Assembly: GCF_019430945.1 (NCBI RefSeq)
Contig: NZ_JAHYCB010000001.1
Coordinates: forward strand, 124,001 to 188,000
Direction: 5' to 3'
From: Neorhizobium populisoli
GTDB taxonomy: Bacteria; Pseudomonadota; Alphaproteobacteria; Rhizobiales; Rhizobiaceae
Length of the DNA: 64,000 bases
Shown piece by piece: positions 55,699-63,406 of the stretch (position 1 is the stretch's first letter; every line of letters starts with the position of its first letter). The notes under the pieces are model-generated. The model saw nothing but the letters and a program-made list of their open reading frames with translations, ran no database searches and had not been told where the DNA came from. The position numbers and the translations under genes were made by a program.

Positions 55699-56259
55699 AT
55701 GACGCCGCAACGCTACCTGCTTGCTCAAGCCTACAACAATGCCTGGGCCAATCATCGCCTGCTGAAGGCCTGCGGGCAGCTCTCTGCGGAAGAGATTGCC
55801 GCGCCGCGCACCAGCTTCTTCCCGTCGATCATCCACACACTGAATCACAACCTGACGGTCGACTGGATGTATATCAGCGGGCTGGAAGGCGACTGTATCG
55901 GCGCCGCGGCCTACGAGCCCGAAATCCCCTGCCCGATATTCGCCGATCTCGATCGGGAGCAACGTGCCGCCGATCACCGCCTGATCGATCACTGTCGCAG
56001 CATGAATGACAATGGCGTCTCGGCGGAAGTCCGTATTCCGCGTGATACCTATGTCGAGATCGAGCGCGCCGATCTCGTTCTGCTGCATCTTTTCCAGCAC
56101 CAGATCCATCATCGCGGCCAGATTCACGCCATGCTGTCCGGCACCTCCGTCAAACCGCCACAGCTCGACGAATTTTTTCCCAGCGATCCCGAATGCGTCG
56201 CACTGCGCGCCCAGGATTTTACCGAACTCGGCTTCACCGAAGCCATGATCTGGAGTTGA
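55699..56259 (+). CDS. DinB-family protein
   Basis: 186 residues from the ATG at 55699 with GAGGGAGGGG upstream. Four-helix DinB fold with metal-ligand histidines in HTLNHN and HQIHHRGQIHAML. In the superfamily such proteins are thiol-dependent transferases or of unknown function. It begins just past the RIME repeat, and its stop is 7 bases from the next gene. Confidence 0.87.
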   Translation: MTPQRYLLAQAYNNAWANHRLLKACGQLSAEEIAAPRTSFFPSIIHTLNHNLTVDWMYISGLEGDCIGAAAYEPEIPCPIFADLDREQRAADHRLIDHCRSMNDNGVSAEVRIPRDTYVEIERADLVLLHLFQHQIHHRGQIHAMLSGTSVKPPQLDEFFPSDPECVALRAQDFTELGFTEAMIWS

Positions 56260-56266
56260 TTTCACC

Positions 56267-56674
56267 ATGTATTTTACCATCAAGGCCCTGCACATCCTTT
56301 CCGACTTCCTGCTGATCGGCGGCATGCTGATCAACGCTTTCGTCATCGGCATGGTGCCGCCGGCGATCCGCGTCGGCGTGATCGGGGCGCTGCGCAAATA
56401 CGACCGCATCGTCACCACGGCAGGACTGGCCGGTGCCTGGATCTTCGGCCTCTGGCTGATCTTCGGTTATGTCGGTTTCTCGAACGGCTGGCTGCATGCC
56501 AAGCTGCTGTTCGTGGTGTTGCTTTCGGCGCTGCACGGCATGCAGCAGGGCTGGATGCGGCGCATGCAGGCAGACCCGAAGCTCGATCCGCCGGCCTTCG
56601 TGCGCGCCGGCATGCCAATCATCCTCGTTTCGCTCGTCTTGATCGTCGCACTCGCCGTCATCAAGCCGTTCTGA
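56267..56674 (+). CDS. Small membrane protein, CopD/HemJ-like
   Basis: 135 residues with four hydrophobic segments. KALHILSDFLLIGGML at the start and WLHAKLLFVVLLSALHGMQQ resemble the HemJ/CopD superfamily with conserved histidines that may bind haem or metal. Whether it is a protoporphyrinogen oxidase or a copper protein cannot be decided. Located 7 bases after dinB-like gene and 4 before the GNAT gene, so one operon. Confidence 0.72.
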   Translation: MYFTIKALHILSDFLLIGGMLINAFVIGMVPPAIRVGVIGALRKYDRIVTTAGLAGAWIFGLWLIFGYVGFSNGWLHAKLLFVVLLSALHGMQQGWMRRMQADPKLDPPAFVRAGMPIILVSLVLIVALAVIKPF

Positions 56675-56678
56675 TCCC

Positions 56679-57239
56679 GTGCCGTCCGCACGCCTGCCGA
56701 TCCGTACTGGACGGGTGCCGATCCGTACCGGACGGCTGGTGCTGAGACCCAGCACGGCGGCGGATGCCGAACGCGCTTTTGAAATCCAGTCGGACTGGGA
56801 CGTCACGCAAATGCTGCGCATGGCGCGCTTTCCGCCGGACCGACAGGTGATGGCGGACTGGTTTGCCGATCACGAGCAGGAATGGCAGGCGGGTACCGCC
56901 TGTCGTTTCGCGGTAGAGCTCGATGGCCGGATGATCGGCCTTGCCGATCTCGACGGGATAGACGGCCATCAGGGCGAACTCGGCTATTGGTACGAGCAGA
57001 CCGCCTGGGGACATGGTTATGCCTTCGAGGCTGCCAGCGCGCTCAGGGACTTCGCCTTTCGCGATCTCGGGCTTTCGTCGCTCAAATCCGGCCATGCGGC
57101 AGATAACGCCGCTTCCTGCCGGGTTCTCCTCAAACTTGGTTTCAAGCTGATCGACATCGTCGAGGTTTTCTCCAATTCCCGTGGCGAGAGCATCCGCCAA
57201 TGTCGTTACCTGCTGGAAGCGCCGGGACGTGCTTCCTGA
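56679..57239 (+). CDS. GNAT-family N-acetyltransferase (RimJ/RimL type)
   Basis: 186 residues from GTG at 56679, or 174 from GTG at 56715. The family start, TGRLVLRPSTAADAERAF, is preceded by a 21-base tandem duplication that repeats PIRTGR twice, so either GTG could be used; the inner one gives the canonical length. The acetyl-CoA loop region is WYEQTAWGHGYAFEA, and ADNAASCRVLLKLGF is the usual C-terminal helix. Acceptor unknown. Confidence 0.88.
   Translation: MPSARLPIRTGRVPIRTGRLVLRPSTAADAERAFEIQSDWDVTQMLRMARFPPDRQVMADWFADHEQEWQAGTACRFAVELDGRMIGLADLDGIDGHQGELGYWYEQTAWGHGYAFEAASALRDFAFRDLGLSSLKSGHAADNAASCRVLLKLGFKLIDIVEVFSNSRGESIRQCRYLLEAPGRAS
56695..56736 (+). repeat. 21-base tandem duplication at the start of the GNAT gene
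   Basis: TGCCGATCCGTACTGGACGGG (56695-56715) is repeated at 56716-56736 with two changes, duplicating seven codons in frame and creating a second GTG. Confidence 0.92.
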
Positions 57240-57330
57240 TCTGGAAATGGACGCTTTTCCCAGAACTTGGCTTTTCCGCGCCGACGCTTTGCTCTAATCC
57301 TCTGGGCAACAAATTTTCAGGAGGATCAGC

Positions 57331-58203
57331 ATGGCTAAGGTGGCATTTATCGGTCTCGGCGTTATGGGCTTTCCCATGGCGGGGCACCTCAAGGAAAAGG
57401 GCGGCCACGAGTTGACCGTCTATAACCGCACGGCTGCCAAGGCTGCCGAATGGGCCAAGAAGTTCGGCGGCAAGACGGGCGCGACGCCGGCCGAAGCCGC
57501 CAGGGATGCCGATTTCGTCTTCACCTGTGTCGGCAATGACGACGATCTCCGCTCGGTGACATTGGGCGAAACCGGCGTTCTGGCCGGCATGAAACCCGGT
57601 GCGATCCTGATCGACAACACCACCGCCAGTGCCGAAGTCGCCCGCGAGCTGGAAGCGGCTGCGAAGGAAAAAGGCGTCGGCTTTATCGATGCGCCCGTCT
57701 CCGGCGGTCAGGCCGGCGCGGAAAACGGCGTGCTCACCGTCATGTGCGGCGGTGTCGAAGCGACCTTCGACAAGGCGAAACCTGTCATCGACGCTTTTGC
57801 CCGCATGGTCGGCCTGATGGGTCCGGCGGGTGCCGGCCAGCTGACCAAGATGATGAACCAGATCTGCATTGCCGGCGTCGTTCAGGGCCTTGCCGAGTCG
57901 ATCCATTTCGGCAAGCAGGCCGGCCTCGACATCGAGAAGGTGATCGAGGTCATCTCCAAGGGTGCCGCCGGTTCCTGGCAGATGGAAAACCGCTACAAGA
58001 CGATGAATGCCGGCAAATACGATTTCGGCTTCGCGGTCGACTGGATGCGCAAGGATCTCGACATCGTTTTGACGGAAGCCCGCCGCAACGGCGCCAAGCT
58101 GCCTGTCACCGCGCTTGTCGACCAGTTCTACGGCGACGTCCAGAACATGGGCGGCAAGCGCTGGGATACGTCCTCGCTGCTCGCCCGTCTCGACAAGAAA
58201 TAA
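57331..58203 (+). CDS. 3-hydroxyisobutyrate dehydrogenase-family NAD(P) oxidoreductase
   Basis: 290 residues, ATG behind GGAGGATCAGC. Rossmann loop GLGVMGFPMAGHL (7-19), substrate segment SGGQAGAENGVLTVMCGG, catalytic lysine in GPAGAGQLTKMMNQ. The family includes 3-hydroxyisobutyrate dehydrogenase and tartronate semialdehyde reductase; which one applies is not certain. Stop overlaps the next start by one base. Confidence 0.92.
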   Translation: MAKVAFIGLGVMGFPMAGHLKEKGGHELTVYNRTAAKAAEWAKKFGGKTGATPAEAARDADFVFTCVGNDDDLRSVTLGETGVLAGMKPGAILIDNTTASAEVARELEAAAKEKGVGFIDAPVSGGQAGAENGVLTVMCGGVEATFDKAKPVIDAFARMVGLMGPAGAGQLTKMMNQICIAGVVQGLAESIHFGKQAGLDIEKVIEVISKGAAGSWQMENRYKTMNAGKYDFGFAVDWMRKDLDIVLTEARRNGAKLPVTALVDQFYGDVQNMGGKRWDTSSLLARLDKK

Positions 58204-58892
58204 TGATCGGCCCTTCCTCCGACGCGGCCGGGATCATCGCGCATCTCGAAACGCTGCGCTCGGAGGAGGCGATTGCCGGCATGGCCCGTTTCGGCATTTC
58301 GACCGAAACGGCGCTCGGCATTTCCAATCCCGACCTGCAGAAGATCGCCCGGCTGGTGAAGCGCAATCACCGCCGGGCGCTCGATTTATGGAAGACCAGC
58401 ATCCGCGAGGCGCGGATGCTGGCGATCTATACGGCTGATCCGGCCGCCCTCACCCAAGGTGAAGCATGGGCCTGGGCGGATGATTTCGCCTCCTGGGAAA
58501 TCGTCGATACCGCCGCCGATCTATTCGTCGAGACGCCGTTCTGGCAGGCGCTGATCGCAGGCTTTGCCGAGGATGAGCGCGAATTCGTCCGGCGCACCGC
58601 TTTCGCGATGATCGCGGGCGCGGCCGTTCACCGGAAGAAGGAGCCGGATGCGACCTTTATCGGCTATTTGCCGCTGATCGAAAGACATTCCGCCGATCCG
58701 CGAAATTTCGTCAGGAAGGCCGTCAACTGGGCGCTGCGCAATATCGGCAAACGCAATCACGCCTGCCAGGGCCCGGCGCTTCGACTTGCCGAAAGGCTTT
58801 CTGAAGCCGGCGACAAAACCGCGCGGTGGATCGGCAAGGATGCGGCGAAGGAGTTGTCGGGCGAAAAAATAATGGCGCGGCTGAAAGGTTAA
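58203..58892 (+). CDS. DNA alkylation repair protein (AlkD-like)
   Basis: 229 residues, ATG sharing a base with the upstream stop (TAATG). HEAT-like helical repeats with FGISTETALGIS, EARMLAIYTADP, and DDFASWEIVDTAADLF, in which the Trp-x-x-x-Asp arrangement matches AlkD-type glycosylase sites; KAVNWALRNIGKRN is diagnostic. Removes positively charged alkyl bases such as N3- or N7-alkyl purines. Confidence 0.9.
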   Translation: MIGPSSDAAGIIAHLETLRSEEAIAGMARFGISTETALGISNPDLQKIARLVKRNHRRALDLWKTSIREARMLAIYTADPAALTQGEAWAWADDFASWEIVDTAADLFVETPFWQALIAGFAEDEREFVRRTAFAMIAGAAVHRKKEPDATFIGYLPLIERHSADPRNFVRKAVNWALRNIGKRNHACQGPALRLAERLSEAGDKTARWIGKDAAKELSGEKIMARLKG

Positions 58893-58920
58893 CCGGCCTT
58901 TAGCAACCGCGTACAACCGG

Positions 58921-59235
58921 CTATTTAATTCCATGCGCCGCACGTGCGATAAAACACTCCGGATCGCCCGGCTGGCAGGCCCGACAGATTTCCGGCCGGA
59001 CTTCATAAATCGTACAGGTCGTGTGCTCGCCGATGCGCCCCGCTAGCGCAGAACAGCGCTCTCCCTCGCAACGCATGCCGCCCAGATCCGCCGAGACAAA
59101 CTTCGCCGGGATCAGATCCAGTTGCTCATCGGTTTCCATCGAGAAGCGCGGCCACTCCGCCGAATAGGAGCAGCAGGCACCGCAGGACTGACAGTCCCAA
59201 TCTTCAAAACGGACCATGTCTTCAAAATGGATCAT
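58921..59235 (-). CDS. YkgJ-family cysteine cluster protein
   Basis: 104 residues from the ATG at 59235. DCQSCGACCSYS near the start, RCEGERCSAL and CTIYEVRPEICRACQPG supply eight or more cysteines, consistent with a zinc or iron-sulfur cluster. Start uncertain: a tandem 18-base duplication (59201-59236) provides a second ATG at 59217, and a GTG at 59250 also fits. Function unknown. Confidence 0.87.
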   Translation of the reverse strand: MIHFEDMVRFEDWDCQSCGACCSYSAEWPRFSMETDEQLDLIPAKFVSADLGGMRCEGERCSALAGRIGEHTTCTIYEVRPEICRACQPGDPECFIARAAHGIK

Positions 59236-59236
59236 G
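59201..59236 (-). repeat. 18-base tandem duplication at the start of the YkgJ gene
   Basis: TCTTCAAAACGGACCATG (59201-59218) is followed by TCTTCAAAATGGATCATG (59219-59236), two changes. On the coding strand it gives MIHFED-MVRFED, so each copy carries a start codon. Confidence 0.92.
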
Positions 59237-59259
59237 GGCTGCCGTATCACGGCAAACGC

Positions 59260-59282
59260 CTGCAGCGCAAATCACGCTGCAG
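59260..59282 (-). terminator. Hairpin after the Lrp-family gene
   Basis: CTGCAGCG and CGCTGCAG form a perfect 8-bp stem with a 7-base loop, 17 bases beyond the lrp-like stop on the minus strand. The trailing T-run is weak, so terminator function is tentative. Confidence 0.5.
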
Positions 59283-59298
59283 CCGCCTTTTCCGATGC

Positions 59299-59787
59299 TT
59301 ATTCCTCGCCGGACTTCTGGTTGTCGATCATCATGTAGTCGAGCGGCAGTTCGGTCGTGTACTTGATCTGCTCCATCGCGAATGCCGACGAGACGTCGCG
59401 GATTTCGATCTTGGCGATCAGGCGCTTGTAGAAGGCGTCATAGGCGCCGATATCCGGCACGACGACGCGCAGCAGGTAATCGACATCGCCGCTCATGCGG
59501 TAGAATTCGACCACTTCCGGGAAATCGACCACGACTTCGGAAAAGCGCTTCAGCCATTCGATCGAGTGGCTGGCAGTGCGGATCGAGACGAAAACGGTGA
59601 CCTTGGTATTGACCTTGATCGGATCCAGCAGCGCGACGCGGCGGCGGATGACGCCGTCTTCCTCCATCTTCTGGATGCGTCTCCAGCAAGGCGTCGTCGA
59701 CAGGCCGACCTTCTTCGCCAGATCAGCGACGGCGAGCGTGGAGTCTTCCTGAAGAATGCGCAGGATCTTGCGGTCGAGGCGGTCCAT
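59299..59787 (-). CDS. Lrp/AsnC-family transcriptional regulator
   Basis: 162 residues. HTH at residues 1-50 (DRLDRKILRILQEDSTLAVADLA, GLSTTPCWRRIQKMEEDGVI) and an AsnC ligand-binding ferredoxin fold after it (GDVDYLLRVVVPDIGAYDAF). Target genes are unknown; no amino-acid gene is adjacent. Followed by a hairpin and the YkgJ gene. Confidence 0.93.
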   Translation of the reverse strand: MDRLDRKILRILQEDSTLAVADLAKKVGLSTTPCWRRIQKMEEDGVIRRRVALLDPIKVNTKVTVFVSIRTASHSIEWLKRFSEVVVDFPEVVEFYRMSGDVDYLLRVVVPDIGAYDAFYKRLIAKIEIRDVSSAFAMEQIKYTTELPLDYMMIDNQKSGEE

Positions 59788-59836
59788 TATCTGTCCTTTC
59801 GAAATGATTTTTCGTTATACACGTAATTGGCAGCAG

Positions 59837-60517
59837 TTAACCGAAAATTGTTGCGCGTATCAAGCTATCCACATGCTGTCGCAGCACCGGCAGCACGTCT
59901 GCCTCGAACCATGGGTTCTTCTTCAACCAGCCGGTATTGCGCCAGCTCGGATGTGGTAAAGGCAGAACGCGCGGGCCCTGGTTGGCGAAATAATATTCGC
60001 GCCAGGCCGCAGCTGTTTCCGTCATCGCTTTCTTGCGCCTGCTGCCGAGATGCCAGGCCTGGGCGTATTGCCCGACAGCGAGCACCAGCTCCACCTGCGG
60101 CATCACGGCCAGTGTGCGATGGTGCCAGAGCGGTGCGCATTCGCGGCGCGGCGGCAGGTCGCTGCCTTTGTCGTCGTAGCCCGGAAAACAGAAGCCCATC
60201 GGCACGATGGCGAATTTTTGCGGATCGTAGAATTCTTCGCGCGAAACGGCCATCCAGTCGCGCAGCCGGTTGCCGGAGGCGTCATTGAACGGCAGGCCGC
60301 TTTCGTGGACACGCAGGCCCGGCGCCTGGCCGGCAATCAGGATGCGCGCCGTGGTCGAGAGCACCGCGACCGGTCGCGGTTCGTGCGGCAGCCGGTCGCC
60401 CTCTTTGGCCGGTGCATCCCGACAGATGCGACAGGCAGCGATTGCTTGGCGCAGGGTTTCGACCTCGTCTTCATGCTGGTCGCTCAATTCGCCGGAGGTC
60501 ATGTCGTCCTGGTTCAT
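59837..60517 (-). CDS. Uracil-DNA glycosylase-family protein
   Basis: 226 residues from the ATG at 60517, whose ATGA overlaps the upstream stop by 4 bases. The GQAPGLRVHESGLPFNDASG motif and late LPLPHPSWRNTG match the UDG superfamily of COG1573. Only one CxxC pair (CRIC) is visible near the start, so an iron-sulfur cluster of the family 4/5 type is not clearly supported. Probably acts on uracil or related lesions; some members have no known activity. Confidence 0.85.
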   Translation of the reverse strand: MNQDDMTSGELSDQHEDEVETLRQAIAACRICRDAPAKEGDRLPHEPRPVAVLSTTARILIAGQAPGLRVHESGLPFNDASGNRLRDWMAVSREEFYDPQKFAIVPMGFCFPGYDDKGSDLPPRRECAPLWHHRTLAVMPQVELVLAVGQYAQAWHLGSRRKKAMTETAAAWREYYFANQGPRVLPLPHPSWRNTGWLKKNPWFEADVLPVLRQHVDSLIRATIFG

Positions 60518-61095
60518 TCCGTCTGGCCCATCATGCCCTTCAGCCAATCCATCAGCGAGATCAACAGACCCGGATCGTCCATCATGCCGCGCGAGGCGCG
60601 AAAATCCCGCGGGTTCTCGAATGTCCCCGCCCAGAGACCGACATGCTCTCGCCGGGCCGCCAGCTGCTCGTCCGAATACCGGCCGGAGGCGACGGCCAAT
60701 CCCTGCCGTACCATCGCGCCGTTGATGTTCACCGCGCCGGCATGGCAGCGCACCAGAAGCCGTTGGTACTTGTCGCGTCCACGGCCGAGGCATTCCGCTT
60801 TAACGTCGGCGACCAAGCGGGCGAGAAGGCGCTTCGCGTCCTGTCCGCAGGCCCAGCTCTTCGCACTTCCGTCCATGCATGTCTGGTCGAGTTCCGGCGC
60901 GTCGACGCCCTGCAGGCGCAGCCTTTCGCCGCCTGCCGCAAGCGTGTCGCCGTCGATTGCGTAAAACGGTCCTCCAACCACCTCGTCGGCAGACTGATCG
61001 AGCTTTGCGGCGATCAGGATGAGCAGGAAAAAGAAGCCCAGAAGGAAAAGGCCGTCCCTCACGCTTCTCGGCAAAATCCCTGGTCTAAGGGCCAC
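60514..61095 (-). CDS. Thermonuclease-family (SNase-like) protein with N-terminal anchor
   Basis: 193 residues from a GTG at 61095. A hydrophobic stretch DGLFLLGFFFLLILIAA near the N-terminus may be a signal or anchor. The SNase fold shows IDGDTLAAGGERLRLQGVDAPE (metal Asp and the first catalytic Arg), then a Cys-containing segment and YQRLLVRCHAG. The second catalytic Arg of staphylococcal nuclease is not clearly placed. Translationally coupled to the UDG-family gene. Confidence 0.86.
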   Translation of the reverse strand: MALRPGILPRSVRDGLFLLGFFFLLILIAAKLDQSADEVVGGPFYAIDGDTLAAGGERLRLQGVDAPELDQTCMDGSAKSWACGQDAKRLLARLVADVKAECLGRGRDKYQRLLVRCHAGAVNINGAMVRQGLAVASGRYSDEQLAARREHVGLWAGTFENPRDFRASRGMMDDPGLLISLMDWLKGMMGQTE

Positions 61096-61215
61096 AATCC
61101 AGCCTTATTCGAAAACGGAAGTTTTAGGGAAATGGCAAACAAAACCTTTCTCGGCAGGACTCTCTTAAGGTTTTGAACATAATCTCTCAACACCCGGGTA
61201 GATAGTTCAGTGGCC

Positions 61216-62751
61216 ATGAGTAACGGCGTCAGCACCTCGACAGACAAGATCATTGTGGACAGGTCGCGCAGCCACCGCAACAAGGCTGTGTCGAAGGCTG
61301 TGCGCGCTACCCGTGAACGCCTGCAGTCGAGCTCCAAGGGCAATCAGATCTTCGATCGCGAGATGATCGCCATGCATGCCGGTTCGGTCTTGCAGGGCGC
61401 CTCGATCATGCCGCTCTTCGTTATCACGCTGACGGCGATCGGATTCTATCTCAACCCGAATGCCAACCTTTTCGCCTGGGCGCTGTTGATGCTCAGCGCA
61501 CATGCGATCAGCCTGCTGATCGCGAGGCGTGCCAACCGTTCGGAAATCGCCGCGATCGACGTCAGGAAATGGCGGCGCCGGCTGCTTGCCGCACAGGTGC
61601 TGATCGGCTGCGGCTGGGCACTGTTTGCGCTGCAGGGCTGCAATACCTGTACCGGCGACAGCTATTATTTCTACAAGGGCGCCGTCCTGCTCTTCGCAAT
61701 CTCCGTGACCGCGATGAGCGTGTTCATGCTGCGGCTGGCGGTACTGTTCGGCTTCCTGCCGATGATCGTCACCCTGCTGGTAATGGCGGTTCTGAGCCGT
61801 GAAGTGCTCGATATCGGCATGACGGCGATCTGCGCCACGGCCGTGGTTTTCTTCCACTATATCGCCGACCGGCTGTACCGTTCCAACCTGACGCTGATGT
61901 CCTATCAGTCGGAAAAGGACGACCTGATCGTCGAGCTGGAAGTGGCGAAATCCATGTCGGACGAAGCACGCCGCCGCGCCGAAGAGGCGAACCTCGCCAA
62001 ATCGCGCTTCCTCGCCTCTATGTCGCATGAACTCAGAACGCCGCTGAACGCCATTCTGGGCTTCTCCGAAGTGATGAGTTCCGAAGTGCTCGGTCCGCTC
62101 GCCAACCCGACCTACAGGGAATATTCGGGCGATATCCACCGCTCCGGCCAGCATCTCCTCAATCTGATCAATGAAATCCTCGATCTGTCGCGCATCGAGG
62201 CCGGTCGTTATGATCTCAGCGAAGAGTCGCTGTCGCTGCTTGAGATCGCCGAGGATTGCATCGGCATGGTGCAGCTTCGTGCGCGCGCCAAGAACATCAC
62301 CATCCGCGAGCAGTTCGAGCCGGCATTGCCGCAGGTCTGGGCGGACGAGAAGTCGATGCGCCAGGTGCTTCTGAACCTGCTCTCCAACGCCGTGAAGTTT
62401 ACGCCACAGGGCGGCGAGGTGATGGTCAAGGTCGGCTGGACTGCCGGCGGCGGCCAGTATGTGGCGATCAAGGATAACGGACCGGGTATTCCGGAAGATG
62501 AAATCCCGGTGGTTCTCTCCGCCTTCGGCCAAGGCTCGATCGCCATCAAGAGCGCCGAACAGGGTACTGGCCTCGGCCTGCCGATCGTCCAGGCGATCCT
62601 CGCCAAGCACGACGGCCAGTTCATCCTGCGCTCCAAGCTGCGCGAAGGCACCGAAGCCATCGCCATCCTGCCCTCGACCCGCGTGCTGCAAAGCGTGCCG
62701 GCGGTTGCCGATGCGCCGGCTGTGGAGCGGCGGCGGAAGAGTTTTGCTTAG
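61216..62751 (+). CDS. Membrane sensor histidine kinase, PleC/DivJ/PdhS-like
   Basis: 511 residues from the ATG at 61216; a GTG two codons earlier is possible. About six membrane segments lie between residues 60 and 218. A coiled linker leads to HisKA with RFLASMSHELRTPLNAILGF (phosphoacceptor H271) and to HATPase motifs LLNLLSNAVKFTP, KDNGPGIPEDE and GTGLGLPIVQ. The stretch after the H box (YREYSGDIHRSGQHLLNLIN) is the style of the PleC/DivJ/PdhS kinases that act on DivK in alphaproteobacterial cell cycle control. No response regulator gene is adjacent. Clade assignment is by eye. Confidence 0.85.
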   Translation: MSNGVSTSTDKIIVDRSRSHRNKAVSKAVRATRERLQSSSKGNQIFDREMIAMHAGSVLQGASIMPLFVITLTAIGFYLNPNANLFAWALLMLSAHAISLLIARRANRSEIAAIDVRKWRRRLLAAQVLIGCGWALFALQGCNTCTGDSYYFYKGAVLLFAISVTAMSVFMLRLAVLFGFLPMIVTLLVMAVLSREVLDIGMTAICATAVVFFHYIADRLYRSNLTLMSYQSEKDDLIVELEVAKSMSDEARRRAEEANLAKSRFLASMSHELRTPLNAILGFSEVMSSEVLGPLANPTYREYSGDIHRSGQHLLNLINEILDLSRIEAGRYDLSEESLSLLEIAEDCIGMVQLRARAKNITIREQFEPALPQVWADEKSMRQVLLNLLSNAVKFTPQGGEVMVKVGWTAGGGQYVAIKDNGPGIPEDEIPVVLSAFGQGSIAIKSAEQGTGLGLPIVQAILAKHDGQFILRSKLREGTEAIAILPSTRVLQSVPAVADAPAVERRRKSFA

Positions 62752-62796
62752 TAGGTAGCTCTTTTCCGGCTAGTGGTTTGCGTGCATAATGTGCGC

Positions 62797-63015
62797 ATGA
62801 CCGCACTTCTCGATTATGCCATCAAAATGGCAAGCGCGCTTCCTGAAAGCCGGCAGGATGAAATTGCCGATGCGATCGAGCTGTATATTCGCGAAAAATT
62901 AGGGCGGCCTTTCAACAGCGACACCGCCGAAGTCACTGGTGCAAACGAAGACAGAAAAAAGAAAGCCCGGGCGGCTCTCGTTGAACCTGGCTATTTAGAT
63001 GCCCCAAAAACTTAA
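62797..63015 (+). CDS. Small protein of unknown function
   Basis: 72 residues from the ATG at 62797. LLDYAIKMASALPESRQDEIADAIELYIREK looks helical and resembles N-terminal parts of small antitoxin-like proteins, but no toxin gene follows. The last 21 bases overlap the convergent dgkA gene. Coding status supported by length and composition only. Confidence 0.5.
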   Translation: MTALLDYAIKMASALPESRQDEIADAIELYIREKLGRPFNSDTAEVTGANEDRKKKARAALVEPGYLDAPKT

Positions 63016-63399
63016 GCTTTTCACCACAACATAAAGCGCAAACAGTCCGTTCACACACAGCAGGCAGAACACCGCAAACGACCCCAGGTCCTTCGCGTGC
63101 CGCCCCACCGTGGAAATCTCCGGCGAAATCCGGTCGACCAGTTCCTCGACCGCGGTATTCAGCGCCTCCACGGCGAACAGGATCAGCATCAGGATCACGA
63201 AGATGAAGTGATCGAGGAAGGTCGCGCCGACCGCCGCAAACACGATAAGGCCGAGCGCGAAGGCATAGACCTCCTGGCGGAAGGCAGCTTCCCGCCAGAG
63301 CCTCTTCAGCCCCTGCATGGAATAGCGGAAAGACGCGACGATCCGCCGGAAGGTGGCGGCCTTTTCGATATTGCTGTCGAGCGGCGTCTTTTCGTCCAT
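62995..63399 (-). CDS. dgkA: Diacylglycerol kinase
   Basis: 134 residues with three hydrophobic segments and the family signature FAVEALNTAVEELVDRIS containing the catalytic Glu. EAAFRQEVYAFALG is also typical. Phosphorylates diacylglycerol, recycling it from membrane-derived glycan or lipid turnover. It starts 7 bases after the cobT stop and is likely cotranscribed with it. Confidence 0.93.
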   Translation of the reverse strand: MDEKTPLDSNIEKAATFRRIVASFRYSMQGLKRLWREAAFRQEVYAFALGLIVFAAVGATFLDHFIFVILMLILFAVEALNTAVEELVDRISPEISTVGRHAKDLGSFAVFCLLCVNGLFALYVVVKSLSFWGI

Positions 63400-63406
63400 T
63401 CAGTCC

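Noticed and set aside
61207-62691. Minus-strand frame opposite the histidine kinase
   Set aside because: The plus strand has complete kinase motifs; the antisense product is low complexity.
62797-63015. Toxin-antitoxin locus
   Set aside because: Only an antitoxin-like short helical protein; the next gene is convergent dgkA, with no toxin candidate.
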